From positions 1 to 64,000 of the forward strand of contig JAZNOM010000048.1 in the NCBI GenBank assembly GCA_045580835.1: DNA of 64,000 nucleotides. Direction: 5' to 3'. The notes under the pieces are model-generated. The model did not search any database, had not been told where the DNA came from, and worked only from the letters and a program-made list of their open reading frames with translations. Positions 28,551 through 37,601 of the stretch are shown here, one piece after another (position 1 is the first letter of the stretch; the number at the start of each line of letters is the position of its first letter). A program made the translations under genes and the position numbers. The stretch comes from UMGS902 sp045580835 (GTDB taxonomy: Bacteria > Bacillota > Clostridia > Oscillospirales > CAG-272).

Positions 28551-28587
28551 AAACAAAGGGCTATGTTTTTCATAGTCCTTTGTTTTT
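28551..28587. terminator. Terminator between convergent genes
   Basis: Hairpin AAACAAAGGGCTATG / CATAGTCCTTTGTTT (one G-T pair) with a T-rich tail, between the giant secreted gene and the small cysteine-rich gene. Confidence 0.8.
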
Positions 28588-28600
28588 ATTTAAAAACATA

Positions 28601-28798
28601 TTAGTTTTTCGGAAAAGACGGTAGCCTTTTGGGTACGCGTTTCATAAGATCATATCTGAATGCACGGCAAGAATAATCTGCATGTACAACACCTTTTTTC
28701 TTGCAAAGCATTTTTTCCTCATCAAGAGTTTTAGATGCGTATTCACAAAAAGCGCACTTTTTTGATATGTCATACTGCTCGCACAGTTTATTCTTCAT
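28601..28798 (-). CDS. Small cysteine-rich conserved protein
   Basis: A 65-residue protein with four or five cysteines in the pattern KLCEQYDISKKCAFCEYA ... MLCKKKGVV ... YSCRAFRYD, followed by a basic tail PKRLPSFP. The spacing suggests a small zinc- or metal-binding knuckle. I recall similar short unnamed proteins in Clostridia, but no function is known to me. ATG 28798 follows GGAGGATTCAGC. Confidence 0.75.
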   Translation of the reverse strand: MKNKLCEQYDISKKCAFCEYASKTLDEEKMLCKKKGVVHADYSCRAFRYDLMKRVPKRLPSFPKN

Positions 28799-28852
28799 GC
28801 TGAATCCTCCGTTTTCGATATAGATTTATATTAGCACAAATATTTCGATAAT

Positions 28853-29737
28853 TCAAGACAAAAAGAATAATTCATATCCAAGTAGCGATATTAAAGCGCA
28901 GACTATCCCCTGTAGAGTTTTTACAATTAAAAAGTGTACATAGTTGATTTTTATTGATTTTACTGCCGAAAGCATCTGCAAGTGGACACATATGCCTGAA
29001 AAGCCAACGCAAAAGCCGCATACCAATACAGACAACACCGGATTAGTACCGTATAACGAAGCTGCAAAAGAACTGCCGCAGCTTATTTCTAAAATTGGCG
29101 CTAAAAGTGAAAGTTTAGAGTGTTCAATTATCGAAAGCAAGGCTGTAAAAAAGCAAATTATTGCGCAAACCTTAAAAATGCCGTAAACCGATTTTTCGAT
29201 TGCCGAAAAAAACAGTTCTTTGACACTGCTTTTGCTGTTATCAATTAAGTTTTTTTGATCAGTACACTTTATAAAACAAATAGGAATAAATGAAATTATT
29301 AATTGCGAGAAATACAGTAAAATTCCAAGTTTTTTGTCGCCGAGCATCGAGACTCCAATTGCTCCAATAACAAAAGCAGGACTTGCGTTGTTGCAATACG
29401 GTAAAAGTTTTTTCACATCGCTTTCGCTTATAGCACCGCTCTTATGTAATCTTTCACAAACTATTGCGCCTATCGGAAAGCCGCAAAGCGCGCCGAGAAT
29501 AAAAGCTATCATTTTCGGCGTAAGCGATAACGAATTATCATTTAACATAAGAGATAATGTTAAATCGGAAAGAACCATAAAAATAAATAGTGAAGGTACA
29601 ATTGAAAATGCACAAATTGAAAGCGCCTTTTGCATACCCGAAATCACGGTTTCAATATTAAAAATACAGAAAACCATAAAAGAAGCAGGAATAACAAATG
29701 GCTTAATTTTAATCTTCAAACCGTTCACCTCGCTCAT
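28853..29737 (-). CDS. YlbJ-like sporulation integral membrane protein
   Basis: A 294-residue polytopic membrane protein with about eight hydrophobic segments and nucleoside-recognition (Gate) features: FILGALCGFPIGAIVCERL and LLPYCNNASPAFVIGAIGVSMLG near the N-terminal half, and VCGFCVGFSGICVHLQMLS near the C-terminal half. These motifs are typical of the sporulation protein YlbJ, which acts in the mother cell during forespore development. It is shorter than Bacillus YlbJ (about 400 residues), so a related Gate-domain protein is possible. ATG 29737 with AGAGGC upstream is chosen; the open frame runs back to 30127 over the yqfC gene, which is not credible as coding. Confidence 0.75.
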   Translation of the reverse strand: MSEVNGLKIKIKPFVIPASFMVFCIFNIETVISGMQKALSICAFSIVPSLFIFMVLSDLTLSLMLNDNSLSLTPKMIAFILGALCGFPIGAIVCERLHKSGAISESDVKKLLPYCNNASPAFVIGAIGVSMLGDKKLGILLYFSQLIISFIPICFIKCTDQKNLIDNSKSSVKELFFSAIEKSVYGIFKVCAIICFFTALLSIIEHSKLSLLAPILEISCGSSFAASLYGTNPVLSVLVCGFCVGFSGICVHLQMLSAVKSIKINYVHFLIVKTLQGIVCALISLLGYELFFLS

Positions 29738-29795
29738 ACATTTGCCTCTTTGAGAGTATATTTTAAAGTAAAAGCATTTATGAACGGAGGATAAA

Positions 29796-30071
29796 ATGCC
29801 CGACTTCAGAATTATAAGAAATAAGCTTTCAAAGTCATTAGAAATACCGGAAGATGCTCTTGGCTCTGCATATCGCTTACAAATAATCGGCAACTGTGCG
29901 ATACTGTGCGGTTGTCTGAAACTTTTGAAATACAAAAGCGAAGAAATTTCTGCACTTACCAAGGACAAAACCGTATCCTTTTGCGGAGAACACCTCAAAT
30001 GCGTATATTTTTTTGAGGGAACGCTTGAAATCACCGGCGATATATGTGGCGTGAGGATTGAAAAAAGATGA
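29796..30071 (+). CDS. yqfC: Sporulation protein YqfC
   Basis: A 91-residue YabP/YqfC-family protein (LSKSLEIPEDALGSAYRLQI, CGCLKLLKYKSEEISALTKD, FEGTLEITGDICGVRIEKR). Its stop overlaps the yqfD start by 4 bases, the usual arrangement in endospore formers. It is made under sporulation control in Bacillus. ATG follows CGGAGGATAAA. Confidence 0.92.
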   Translation: MPDFRIIRNKLSKSLEIPEDALGSAYRLQIIGNCAILCGCLKLLKYKSEEISALTKDKTVSFCGEHLKCVYFFEGTLEITGDICGVRIEKR

Positions 30072-31246
30072 AAAGATTGATGTATTTTACGCTGGGTTAT
30101 ACTGTTTTTAAAATAAGTAACAACCATGCAAAAGAACTATTAAACTTTGCTAATATACATGGAATAAAACTGCTTTCATTTTGCGTAGACGAAAGTACGG
30201 CAAAAGCAAAAATCTATAGCCGTAACGAAAGAGAACTTTTTAATAAGCTTAAGAACTGCTGTATAGAATACGAGGTTATATGCCGCCGAGGAATTTTTCA
30301 TACATTTAAAAAGTACCGTCATCGTGCAGGAATGATAATCGGTATTTTAGTTTTCTTTGCAGTAATGTATATCTCACCGATGTTTGTGTGGGAGATAAAC
30401 GTAACAGGAATTGACAGATTAAACCGTTATTACATATGTGAATTGATTGAAAAAGAAGGAGTTTACATTGGTGCTTTTTCTCCTAATGTAGACCGAAAGG
30501 CACTATACAGAAATATTCTGCGTACAAGTAAAGATATTTCGTGGATAAGCGTAAATTTTATTGGCAGTAGCGCGAATGTTGAGGTAGTCGAACGAGATTA
30601 TAAAGATACCGCAAAAACGCTTGCAGACGGTGCCAATATTGTTGCAAGGAAAGACGGAAGAATCATTGAGTCGGATGTTATTTGCGGCAGACTTGTTACA
30701 AAGAGCGGCAGTGTTGTCAAAAAAGGCGATATTCTGGTAAGCGGTGTGTATGAAACTGCCAAAAGCGGGACACGGTATGTATATTCAAGCGCTAAAGTAT
30801 ACGCTACAGTTTACGATGAATATATCACAGAAATACCGCTTAAAAGTAAAATGAAAGTATATGACGACGAAACGATTTCCGAGTGCTTTATAAGAATGTT
30901 TGGAAAAAGTGTAAATATTTTTAAAAACTATTCCATTTTAGATGGAAATTATGATACAATAAATAAAGATGTAACCTTGCCGTTGCCGGCGCTCAATAAA
31001 CTTCCGCTTTCTTTTGAAATAGTTTCTGCACTTCCTTACTCATACGAAGATGTGCTGCTTACCGAAAACGAGGCTCTTGAGCACGCAAGACGCGAGTTTT
31101 ATAAAAAACTTGATACCGAGGCAGATTACATAGAAACGCTTTCCATTGAAGAAACCGTAACAGTAGAAAACTCTGTTTTGGTTTTACGGTGCAGCGTTGA
31201 AGCAGTTGAAAATATTGGCGCAACTGCCGAGTTTGAAATAAGGTAG
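30068..31246 (+). CDS. yqfD: Sporulation protein YqfD
   Basis: A 392-residue protein. Residues 1-85 are a soluble N-terminal domain, one transmembrane segment lies near 90-112 (GMIIGILVFFAVMYISPMFVW), and the extracytoplasmic part (WEINVTGIDRLN, GAFSPNVDRK, VVERDYKDTA, LVTKSGSVVKKGDILVSGV, ENEALEHARREFYKKL) matches the YqfD family. It is a membrane protein of the sporulation programme adjoining phoH in many Clostridia and Bacilli. Confidence 0.93.
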   Translation: MKRLMYFTLGYTVFKISNNHAKELLNFANIHGIKLLSFCVDESTAKAKIYSRNERELFNKLKNCCIEYEVICRRGIFHTFKKYRHRAGMIIGILVFFAVMYISPMFVWEINVTGIDRLNRYYICELIEKEGVYIGAFSPNVDRKALYRNILRTSKDISWISVNFIGSSANVEVVERDYKDTAKTLADGANIVARKDGRIIESDVICGRLVTKSGSVVKKGDILVSGVYETAKSGTRYVYSSAKVYATVYDEYITEIPLKSKMKVYDDETISECFIRMFGKSVNIFKNYSILDGNYDTINKDVTLPLPALNKLPLSFEIVSALPYSYEDVLLTENEALEHARREFYKKLDTEADYIETLSIEETVTVENSVLVLRCSVEAVENIGATAEFEIR

Positions 31247-31264
31247 TTGCTGAAAGGACAAAGG

Positions 31265-32266
31265 ATGCCGCGTAAAGTACTGTATACAGATTCCGCAGCG
31301 ATGACTTCGACAATTTTTGGAACTTTTGATATTAACCTTCAAAAAATCGAGCAAAAGTTTGAGGTGAGAGTTTATAATAACGCGCTTGAACATGCGGATG
31401 GCGACGCCGTTATTATTGAAGGCGCTCACGATGACAATGTCGAAAAAGCATATAAAGCAATGGAGTTTTTAAAAAACATGTGTGCCGGCGGCGACCACTT
31501 GAGCGGTCAAACCGTTGACTATATCATCGGTATGGTGAGCGATGGCAGCGAAGATGAGCTTGCCGATTTTGATGACAGTTGCATCTGTATCACAAGCAGC
31601 GGCAAGCCTATAAAAGCAAAAACCGTTGGTCAGAAAAAGTATATAAATACTATAAAGAAAAACACCATAGTTTTGGGTGTCGGACCAGCAGGTACCGGTA
31701 AAACGTTTTTAGCGGTTGCAATGGCGGTAAAAGCACTCCGAGCGAAAGAAGTTAACCGTATCGTGCTGACTCGGCCTGCGGTTGAAGCAGGCGAAAGCCT
31801 TGGCTTTTTGCCCGGTGATTTGCAAAGCAAAATCGACCCCTATTTGCGGCCGCTTTACGATGCGCTTTTTGAAATGCTTGGAGCAGAAAACTACAACCGT
31901 CATCTTGAGAAGGGAACTATTGAAATCGCTCCACTTGCATATATGCGCGGCAGAACGCTTGACGATTCGTTTATTATTCTGGATGAAGCTCAAAACACCA
32001 CTCCGGAGCAAATGAAGATGTTTTTAACCCGTCTCGGCTTCAATTCAAAGGCGATTGTTACGGGTGACCTTACACAAACCGACCTGCCCGGAGGAAAAAA
32101 GAGCGGTCTTGCAGCTGCAGTGAAAATTCTTGACGGCATAAACGGAATTGGCATACATCATTTTACCGAGCGCGATGTAGTGCGTCACCGTCTTGTACAG
32201 GAGATTATCCTTGCATACGAAAAGTACGAAAAAGAAGCGCGCAAAGCGCCCGAGAGGAAGAAATGA
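31265..32266 (+). CDS. phoH: PhoH-family ATPase
   Basis: A 333-residue P-loop protein. An N-terminal KH-like region covers about 15-105, Walker A is GVGPAGTGKTFLAV near 138, and Walker B is FIILDEAQNTTPEQMKMFLT. The characteristic TRPAVEAGESLGFLPG and GDLTQTDLPGGKKSGL motifs are intact. PhoH proteins are thought to act with YbeY in RNA metabolism; its stop overlaps ybeY by 4 bases. ATG 31265 has AAAGGA upstream; the frame is open back to 31247. Confidence 0.95.
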   Translation: MPRKVLYTDSAAMTSTIFGTFDINLQKIEQKFEVRVYNNALEHADGDAVIIEGAHDDNVEKAYKAMEFLKNMCAGGDHLSGQTVDYIIGMVSDGSEDELADFDDSCICITSSGKPIKAKTVGQKKYINTIKKNTIVLGVGPAGTGKTFLAVAMAVKALRAKEVNRIVLTRPAVEAGESLGFLPGDLQSKIDPYLRPLYDALFEMLGAENYNRHLEKGTIEIAPLAYMRGRTLDDSFIILDEAQNTTPEQMKMFLTRLGFNSKAIVTGDLTQTDLPGGKKSGLAAAVKILDGINGIGIHHFTERDVVRHRLVQEIILAYEKYEKEARKAPERKK

Positions 32267-32742
32267 ATCTTAATATCATAACAGAAAACCATCAAGATAA
32301 ATTTGAAATAACCGAGGAACTCTCAAACCTTGTTTATAAAGCAGTATATGAAGCTATTCGTATGGAAGAAATTGATTTTGATTGTGCAGTTTCACTCACC
32401 TATACAGATAATGCCGGTATAAGGGAACTGAATCGCGAGTATCGCGATAAAGACACTGCAACCGACGTGCTTTCATTTCCTATGTTTGACACTGAAAACG
32501 AGGAGATTTACGCGCTTGACGGTACTGCGGCAGAGCTTGGCGATATTGTGATTTCACTGGAACGTGCCAAGGAGCAGTCCGAGCAGTTTGGCCATTCATT
32601 CGAAAGGGAAGTTGCCTTTCTTTGCGTACATTCTGTGCTTCATTTACTTGGATATGACCACGAGATTTCGGATGAAGAAGATAGAATTATGCGTGAAAAG
32701 CAACGCGCGGTTATGAGCGCACTCGGGCTTGAGATTAAATAA
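32263..32742 (+). CDS. ybeY: Endoribonuclease YbeY
   Basis: A 159-residue single-domain enzyme in 16S rRNA maturation and ribosome quality control. The zinc-binding motif HxxxHxxGxDH is complete (HSVLHLLGYDHE, near 124-135), and NREYRDKDTATDVLSFPM is the conserved central strand and turn. It lies between phoH and era; the dgkA and cdd genes often found between ybeY and era are absent. Confidence 0.96.
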   Translation: MNLNIITENHQDKFEITEELSNLVYKAVYEAIRMEEIDFDCAVSLTYTDNAGIRELNREYRDKDTATDVLSFPMFDTENEEIYALDGTAAELGDIVISLERAKEQSEQFGHSFEREVAFLCVHSVLHLLGYDHEISDEEDRIMREKQRAVMSALGLEIK

Positions 32743-32757
32743 AAAGGATATAGAGAA

Positions 32758-33642
32758 ATGACTAAAACAGCTTTTATTGCAATTGTAGGCAGACCTAATG
32801 TAGGCAAGTCCACATTGCTTAATACAATTTGCGGAGAAAAGATTGCAATTGTATCAAACAAGCCGCAAACTACCAGAAACAGAATTACCGGTATTTTAAC
32901 AAAAGGTGAAAACCAGTATGTTTTTCTTGACACGCCCGGTATGCATAAGCCACGCACTGCTTTGGGCGACTTTATGGTAAAGACTGCAAACGGCAGCATC
33001 GGCGAGTCGGATTTAACTTTGCTGGTAGTTGAACCCGTACCGAGCGTTGGCGATATTGAAAAGGGAATTCTGGAGCGTATTAAGTCCGCAAAATCACCGT
33101 GTATTCTTGTTGTAAATAAGGTTGACGAGCATACTCCTGCAGCAATTGCCCAGACAATTGCTGCGTACTCCGCAGACTATAATTTTGACGCTGTTGTTCC
33201 GCTTTCCGCAAAGAGTGGTAAGGGCGTTGATGCACTTTTTGAAGAGGTGGACAAGTTTCTTTATGAAAGTGTTTGGTTTTTCCCGGAGGATGCGATTACA
33301 GATCAGCCAGAGCGGCAGATTGTAGCCGAGATTATTCGCGAAAAACTCCTTCGAACTCTTAATAAAGAGATTCCGCACGGCACTGCAGTCGTAATTGAAG
33401 ATTTTAAAGAAGAAAAGAATATTATCCGTATCAGAGCGGAAATTTTCTGCGAAAAGGCTTCGCATAAGGGAATTATAGTTGGTAAAAACGGGGCTGCACT
33501 TAAGCTTGTCGGAACTTATGCAAGACAGGACCTTGAGGCTTTCTTTGGCGTAAAAGTATATCTTAATCTTTGGGTAAAAGTTAAAGAGAACTGGCGTGAC
33601 AGCGCCATGACAGTAGGCAATTTCGGTTATAAAGACGAGTAA
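32758..33642 (+). CDS. era: GTPase Era
   Basis: A 294-residue ribosome-assembly GTPase. G1 is GRPNVGKSTLL, the switch region SNKPQTTRNRITGIL, G3 DTPGMHKP and G4 NKVD. The C-terminal KH domain at about 210-290 (VEIIREKLLRTLNKEIPHG-like region and IIVGKNGAALKLVGTYARQD) binds the 3' end of 16S rRNA. Spacing of 15 bases from ybeY and 11 to recO supports one operon. Confidence 0.97.
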   Translation: MTKTAFIAIVGRPNVGKSTLLNTICGEKIAIVSNKPQTTRNRITGILTKGENQYVFLDTPGMHKPRTALGDFMVKTANGSIGESDLTLLVVEPVPSVGDIEKGILERIKSAKSPCILVVNKVDEHTPAAIAQTIAAYSADYNFDAVVPLSAKSGKGVDALFEEVDKFLYESVWFFPEDAITDQPERQIVAEIIREKLLRTLNKEIPHGTAVVIEDFKEEKNIIRIRAEIFCEKASHKGIIVGKNGAALKLVGTYARQDLEAFFGVKVYLNLWVKVKENWRDSAMTVGNFGYKDE

Positions 33643-33653
33643 GGAGTAATGCT

Positions 33654-34460
33654 ATGCTCATCGGTATCAAAGGCTTGGTTTTAAAGACCGTAGAAAGAAC
33701 GGACAGCGATAGGCTGGTTGTTCTTTTTACCGTTGAGCGCGGAAAAATTACGGTTTGTGCAAAAGGCAGCCGTTCGGCAAAAAGCAAAACTCTTCCTTGT
33801 ATTGAGCCTTTTTCTTATTCCGAATTTGTACTTTACGAAAAGGACGGCTTTTTTTGGATAAAGGAAGCCGCGCTTATCGAAAATTTTTACGCAATACGCG
33901 AAGACGTAGCAAAGCTCGCGCTTGCTTCCTATATTTGCGAAGTTCTTGATATAACTGTTTACGAGAATATGCAAGAGCGTGAATTGCTCCGTCTTGGACT
34001 TAATTCGCTTTATGCTATTGCATCTGATTTGCGACCGTTAAATACCGTAAAAGCGGTTTTTGAAATGCGTGCCGCAATGCTTCTCGGCTTTGCTCCAAGT
34101 GTGGAGTTCTGCTCAAAATGCGGTAAAAGCCAAGCTTTAGATTTTTATTTCTCTTTACCCGATGGAGAAGTTGTCTGTGCAAAATGCCGCGAAAAAGCAT
34201 ATAAAGAGTATCTTGACAGCCGTGGTAGTGTAAATGCGGACGAGGAAATACGTTTTGCCTCGCAGATTTTCCGTACAAGCACGGACGTCAGACTTGCAAT
34301 ATCGTATATAATCAGTTGTCCGCCTGACAAGATTTACGGTTTTACAATGCCCGACGAAGAACTTATGGATTTATCAAAACTTTGCGAAGAACATCTTATA
34401 TACCAACTTGAAAAAAAGCCGAAAACTCTTGATTTTTACAAAGAGGTTTCGGCACTTTAG
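33654..34460 (+). CDS. recO: DNA repair protein RecO
   Basis: A 268-residue RecF-pathway mediator protein. An OB fold covers 1-80 (KGLVLKTVERTDSDRLVVLFT, GKITVCAKGSRSAKSK). The helical C-terminal domain carries a zinc module CSKCGK ... CAKC. RecO loads RecA onto SSB-coated DNA with RecR. AAGGAG precedes the ATG by 6 bases. Confidence 0.93.
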   Translation: MLIGIKGLVLKTVERTDSDRLVVLFTVERGKITVCAKGSRSAKSKTLPCIEPFSYSEFVLYEKDGFFWIKEAALIENFYAIREDVAKLALASYICEVLDITVYENMQERELLRLGLNSLYAIASDLRPLNTVKAVFEMRAAMLLGFAPSVEFCSKCGKSQALDFYFSLPDGEVVCAKCREKAYKEYLDSRGSVNADEEIRFASQIFRTSTDVRLAISYIISCPPDKIYGFTMPDEELMDLSKLCEEHLIYQLEKKPKTLDFYKEVSAL

Positions 34461-34467
34461 AGGAACT

Positions 34468-36846
34468 ATGTTATATACACAAAAATCACTTGCAATGCTT
34501 GAATATGACAAGGTTATTGCCATGCTTGCAGAGCGCGCCCTCACTGAAGGTGCGCGCGATTTGGCACTTCGCCTTGTTCCGTCAAATGCAGAAAAGACGG
34601 TTATAAAAAAGCAGAGAACAACCGCCGATGCGCGTAGACTTGTTGACGCTAAAGGTTATCCTTCTTTCGGCGGTGTTAAAAACATATCGGAGATATTAGG
34701 CAGAGCAAAACGCGGTGCGCTCTTGCAGCCGCTTGAACTTTTGGAGGTTGCTGACCTCTTACGCGTTTCACGCGGACTCTCTGATTATATCAAAAACGAC
34801 AAGCCTTTTGAAACTTCGCTCGATGAAACATTTTTGCTTCTTACGGTTAACAGACATCTTGAGGATAGAATCAGCCGTACAGTTGTAAGCGAGGAATTTA
34901 TTGCCGATGAAGCAAGTGCTGAACTTGCAGACATTCGCCGCAAAATCCGCTCGGCGAATGACCGCATCAAAGACTCCCTTCAAAAGTTTATAAACGGTGG
35001 CTACGGAAAGCTACTTCAGGAAAATATCGTTACTATGCGTAACGACCGCTATGTTGTACCTGTAAAGATTGAACACAAAAACGAGATAAAAGGTCTTGTT
35101 CACGATACATCTGCATCGGGACAAACAGTGTTTATCGAACCGGTTTCTGTTGTCGAAGCCAACAACGAACTAAAAATTCTTAAGAACAAAGAAGAACGCG
35201 AAATTGAAAAGATTTTGTATGAGCTTTCCGCGATGTGCGCAGAAAACGCCGACATGCTTTCTTCAAACTATCATCTTGTGACCGAGCTTGCATTTGCGTT
35301 TACTTGTGCAAGTCTTGCGGAACACATGAAGGCAAACGCAATTACGCACGAATATGAGAAAAAATTCAACCTCAAGCGTGCAGTTCACCCTCTGCTTGAC
35401 CAAACTACTGCGGTACCTATTAACGTTCGGGTTGGTGAAGATTTCGATACTCTTGTTATTACCGGTCCAAACACCGGCGGTAAAACCGTAACTCTTAAGA
35501 CAATTGGACTTTTTGCGCTTATGTATCAATCAGGACTTCAACTTCCTGCGGCACCTAACTCAACAATGTGTGTTTTTGATGAAATACTGGTTGATATCGG
35601 CGACGAGCAGAGCATTGAACAATCACTTTCAACATTCTCGGCTCACATGGTTAATATCGTAGATATTTTAAAGCATACTTCAAGCCGTTCGCTCGTACTT
35701 CTTGACGAGCTTGGTGCCGGTACCGACCCCGTAGAAGGTGCAGCACTTGCAGTTTCGATTCTTGAAGAAATCCGCGCCGCCGGCGCACTTTCGGCTGCAA
35801 CTACCCACTATGCCGAGCTTAAAGCATACGCTATTGACACAGACGGTGTTACTAACGCATCTTGCGAATTTGATATCGAAACTCTCCGTCCAACGTATAA
35901 GCTTATTATCGGAACACCCGGCAAATCAAACGCTTTCGCAATTTCAAAACGTCTTGGGTTGCCCGAACGAATCGTCGAAAAAGCTAATTCTTATATTTCG
36001 GGCGACAGTAAACGTTTTGAAAACATCATCGAAAAACTCGAAACTGACAGAATCGCAATGGAGCGCGCCAGGGAAGAAGCCGAGCGCATGAAAATAGAGT
36101 ACGAGTCTTTCAAAGCAAAAGCTGAAGCAGATATTGCAAAAAATAAAAAAGAAGCGGAACGAGAAAAAGAACGCGCGCAAAGTCAAGCAAAGCGCATGAT
36201 TCAAAGCGCGAGAGAGTCGAGCGAATATGTGCTCAAAGAAATCTCCGACTTAAAGAAGAAAAAGGCCGAAGAGGTAAAAAAAGAGGAGCTTGAGAAAGCC
36301 AAGCAATCCATTCGCGCCGAGCTTCGCCGTAACAGCGGTCAGTACGACCCAATCGAGGACCTTACTGATAAAAACTATGTTCTTCCTCGTGCGCTTGTTA
36401 AAGGCGACACAGTTTTGATAATGAGCATAGGTCAGACCGGCACTGTAATCAGTCCTCCTGATAAAAACGGGATGGTTCGCGTTCAGGCAGGAAGAATTGC
36501 CACAAGGACAGAGGTTGCAAATCTAAAACTGATTGAGCAGCAGAGTGCAGCGACTAAAAAGAACAAAGAAAAAACCGCATACAGAAATGCGGTTGTAAAA
36601 TCATTCAGTCCCGAACTTGATATTCGCGGTATGTACGGCGATGACGGTTGTTTTATGCTTGACAAATACCTTGATGATGCGGCACTTGCCGGCATTCACA
36701 CCGTGCGTATTATACACGGCAAGGGAACAGGTGCGCTGAAAAACGCCGTTTGGCAATTTTTAAGAGGTGACAAGCGCGTCGCTTCATTCCGCCTCGGCGT
36801 ATTCGGCGAGGGTGATGGCGGCGTTACAATTGTAGAAATTAAATAA
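34468..36846 (+). CDS. mutS2: Endonuclease MutS2
   Basis: A 792-residue protein, normal length. Helical lever region about 1-320, ATPase domain with Walker A ITGPNTGGKTVTLK near 332, Walker B LVLLDELGAGTDPVEGA near 410, a coiled coil at 520-620, a KOW-like segment (LVKGDTVLIMSIGQTGTVI), and a C-terminal Smr nuclease domain from about 710 with ELDIRGMYGDD and VRIIHGKGTGALKNAV. MutS2 suppresses recombination and also splits collided ribosomes in Bacillus. ATG 34468 (GAGGAACT upstream) is chosen over the in-frame start at 34408 inside recO. Confidence 0.95.
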   Translation: MLYTQKSLAMLEYDKVIAMLAERALTEGARDLALRLVPSNAEKTVIKKQRTTADARRLVDAKGYPSFGGVKNISEILGRAKRGALLQPLELLEVADLLRVSRGLSDYIKNDKPFETSLDETFLLLTVNRHLEDRISRTVVSEEFIADEASAELADIRRKIRSANDRIKDSLQKFINGGYGKLLQENIVTMRNDRYVVPVKIEHKNEIKGLVHDTSASGQTVFIEPVSVVEANNELKILKNKEEREIEKILYELSAMCAENADMLSSNYHLVTELAFAFTCASLAEHMKANAITHEYEKKFNLKRAVHPLLDQTTAVPINVRVGEDFDTLVITGPNTGGKTVTLKTIGLFALMYQSGLQLPAAPNSTMCVFDEILVDIGDEQSIEQSLSTFSAHMVNIVDILKHTSSRSLVLLDELGAGTDPVEGAALAVSILEEIRAAGALSAATTHYAELKAYAIDTDGVTNASCEFDIETLRPTYKLIIGTPGKSNAFAISKRLGLPERIVEKANSYISGDSKRFENIIEKLETDRIAMERAREEAERMKIEYESFKAKAEADIAKNKKEAEREKERAQSQAKRMIQSARESSEYVLKEISDLKKKKAEEVKKEELEKAKQSIRAELRRNSGQYDPIEDLTDKNYVLPRALVKGDTVLIMSIGQTGTVISPPDKNGMVRVQAGRIATRTEVANLKLIEQQSAATKKNKEKTAYRNAVVKSFSPELDIRGMYGDDGCFMLDKYLDDAALAGIHTVRIIHGKGTGALKNAVWQFLRGDKRVASFRLGVFGEGDGGVTIVEIK

Positions 36847-36855
36847 AGAGGAAAT

Positions 36856-37209
36856 ATGGAAAAAGGCATCTATGAAATTAATATCGAAGAGGGGCTTCCC
36901 GACGTGGATGCCGCTCTTCGAATACTCGAATATCAGTTTGCTTCAGCGGCGGTAATCGGTGAGCGCGTGGTCAAGGTAATTCACGGTTACGGTTCAACCG
37001 GTCGCGGCTGCGGACGACTGCGCACAGCGGCAAGACGATGGGGAAAAAACGACCCTCGTGTGGGATTTGTCGTAAAAGGCGAGGACTTTTCAGTTTTCAA
37101 TCCTCAAGCGCGATATCTTGTTGAAAAATTTCCGCATGTTGCAAAAGACAAAGACCTTGAAAACTGCAACGAGGGAATCACGCTGTTTTTTATAAACGCA
37201 AAAAAATAA
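36856..37209 (+). CDS. Free-standing Smr-domain-like protein
   Basis: A 117-residue protein encoded 9 bases after mutS2. IEEGLPDVDAALRILEYQF and VVKVIHGYGSTGRGCGRLR match the Smr fold, with the HGxG signature expanded to HGYGSTG. The first Smr motif LDLHG is replaced by EINIEEG, so nuclease activity is uncertain. A tail after residue 70 is rich in basic and hydrophobic residues. Location suggests a role related to MutS2 or translation rescue; this is inference. Confidence 0.75.
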   Translation: MEKGIYEINIEEGLPDVDAALRILEYQFASAAVIGERVVKVIHGYGSTGRGCGRLRTAARRWGKNDPRVGFVVKGEDFSVFNPQARYLVEKFPHVAKDKDLENCNEGITLFFINAKK

Positions 37210-37238
37210 ACCGTGTTTTTAACACGGTTTGTTTTTTC
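37208..37238. terminator. Terminator between smr and acpP
   Basis: Hairpin AAACCGTG / CACGGTTT with a T-rich tail separates the convergent genes. Confidence 0.8.
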
Positions 37239-37466
37239 TTATTTAGCGACTTTTTCGATATACTTAACTACGTCACCAACGGTAACAAGATCTTTTGCTT
37301 CGTTGTCGTCAATCTCAATAGAGAACTTTTCTTCACAAAGGAAAACAAGCTCCGAAAGTTCAAGTGAATTGATTCCGAGATCATTTTCAAGTTCTGCTTC
37401 CATAGTAATGTCATCTGCGTTGATAGAAAGTTCTTCAACGAGGAGCGTTTTAATCTTATCGAACAT
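37239..37466 (-). CDS. acpP: Acyl carrier protein
   Basis: A 75-residue acidic four-helix protein for fatty acid synthesis. The phosphopantetheine site is Ser34 in LGINSLEL; most ACPs have DSL, here NSL. The surrounding sequence (MEAELENDLG, ELVFLCEEKFSIEIDD, VGDVVKYIEK) is canonical. ATG 37466 follows TAGGAGGAACACAT. No fatty acid genes adjoin it. Confidence 0.93.
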   Translation of the reverse strand: MFDKIKTLLVEELSINADDITMEAELENDLGINSLELSELVFLCEEKFSIEIDDNEAKDLVTVGDVVKYIEKVAK

Positions 37467-37513
37467 ATGTGTTCCTCCTAAAATGTCTGTTGACTTAAAA
37501 TATAACCGTTGTT

Positions 37514-37542
37514 ATTATAGTGTATTTTGGGTGCCTTGTCAA
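37514..37542 (-). promoter_or_regulatory. Promoter of acpP
   Basis: On the minus strand TTGACA, 17 bases, TATAAT: a full consensus promoter about 48 bases before the start codon. Confidence 0.85.
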
Positions 37543-37550
37543 GTTTTTTG

Positions 37551-37579
37551 TTGATTACGCTTACGGTTTGTGTTATAAT
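37551..37579 (+). promoter_or_regulatory. Promoter of nfeD/SPFH operon
   Basis: TTGATT, 17 bases, TATAAT, 22 bases before the nfeD start and back to back with the acpP promoter. Confidence 0.75.
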
Positions 37580-37601
37580 ATAAATAAATGGAGGTGTTAT
37601 T

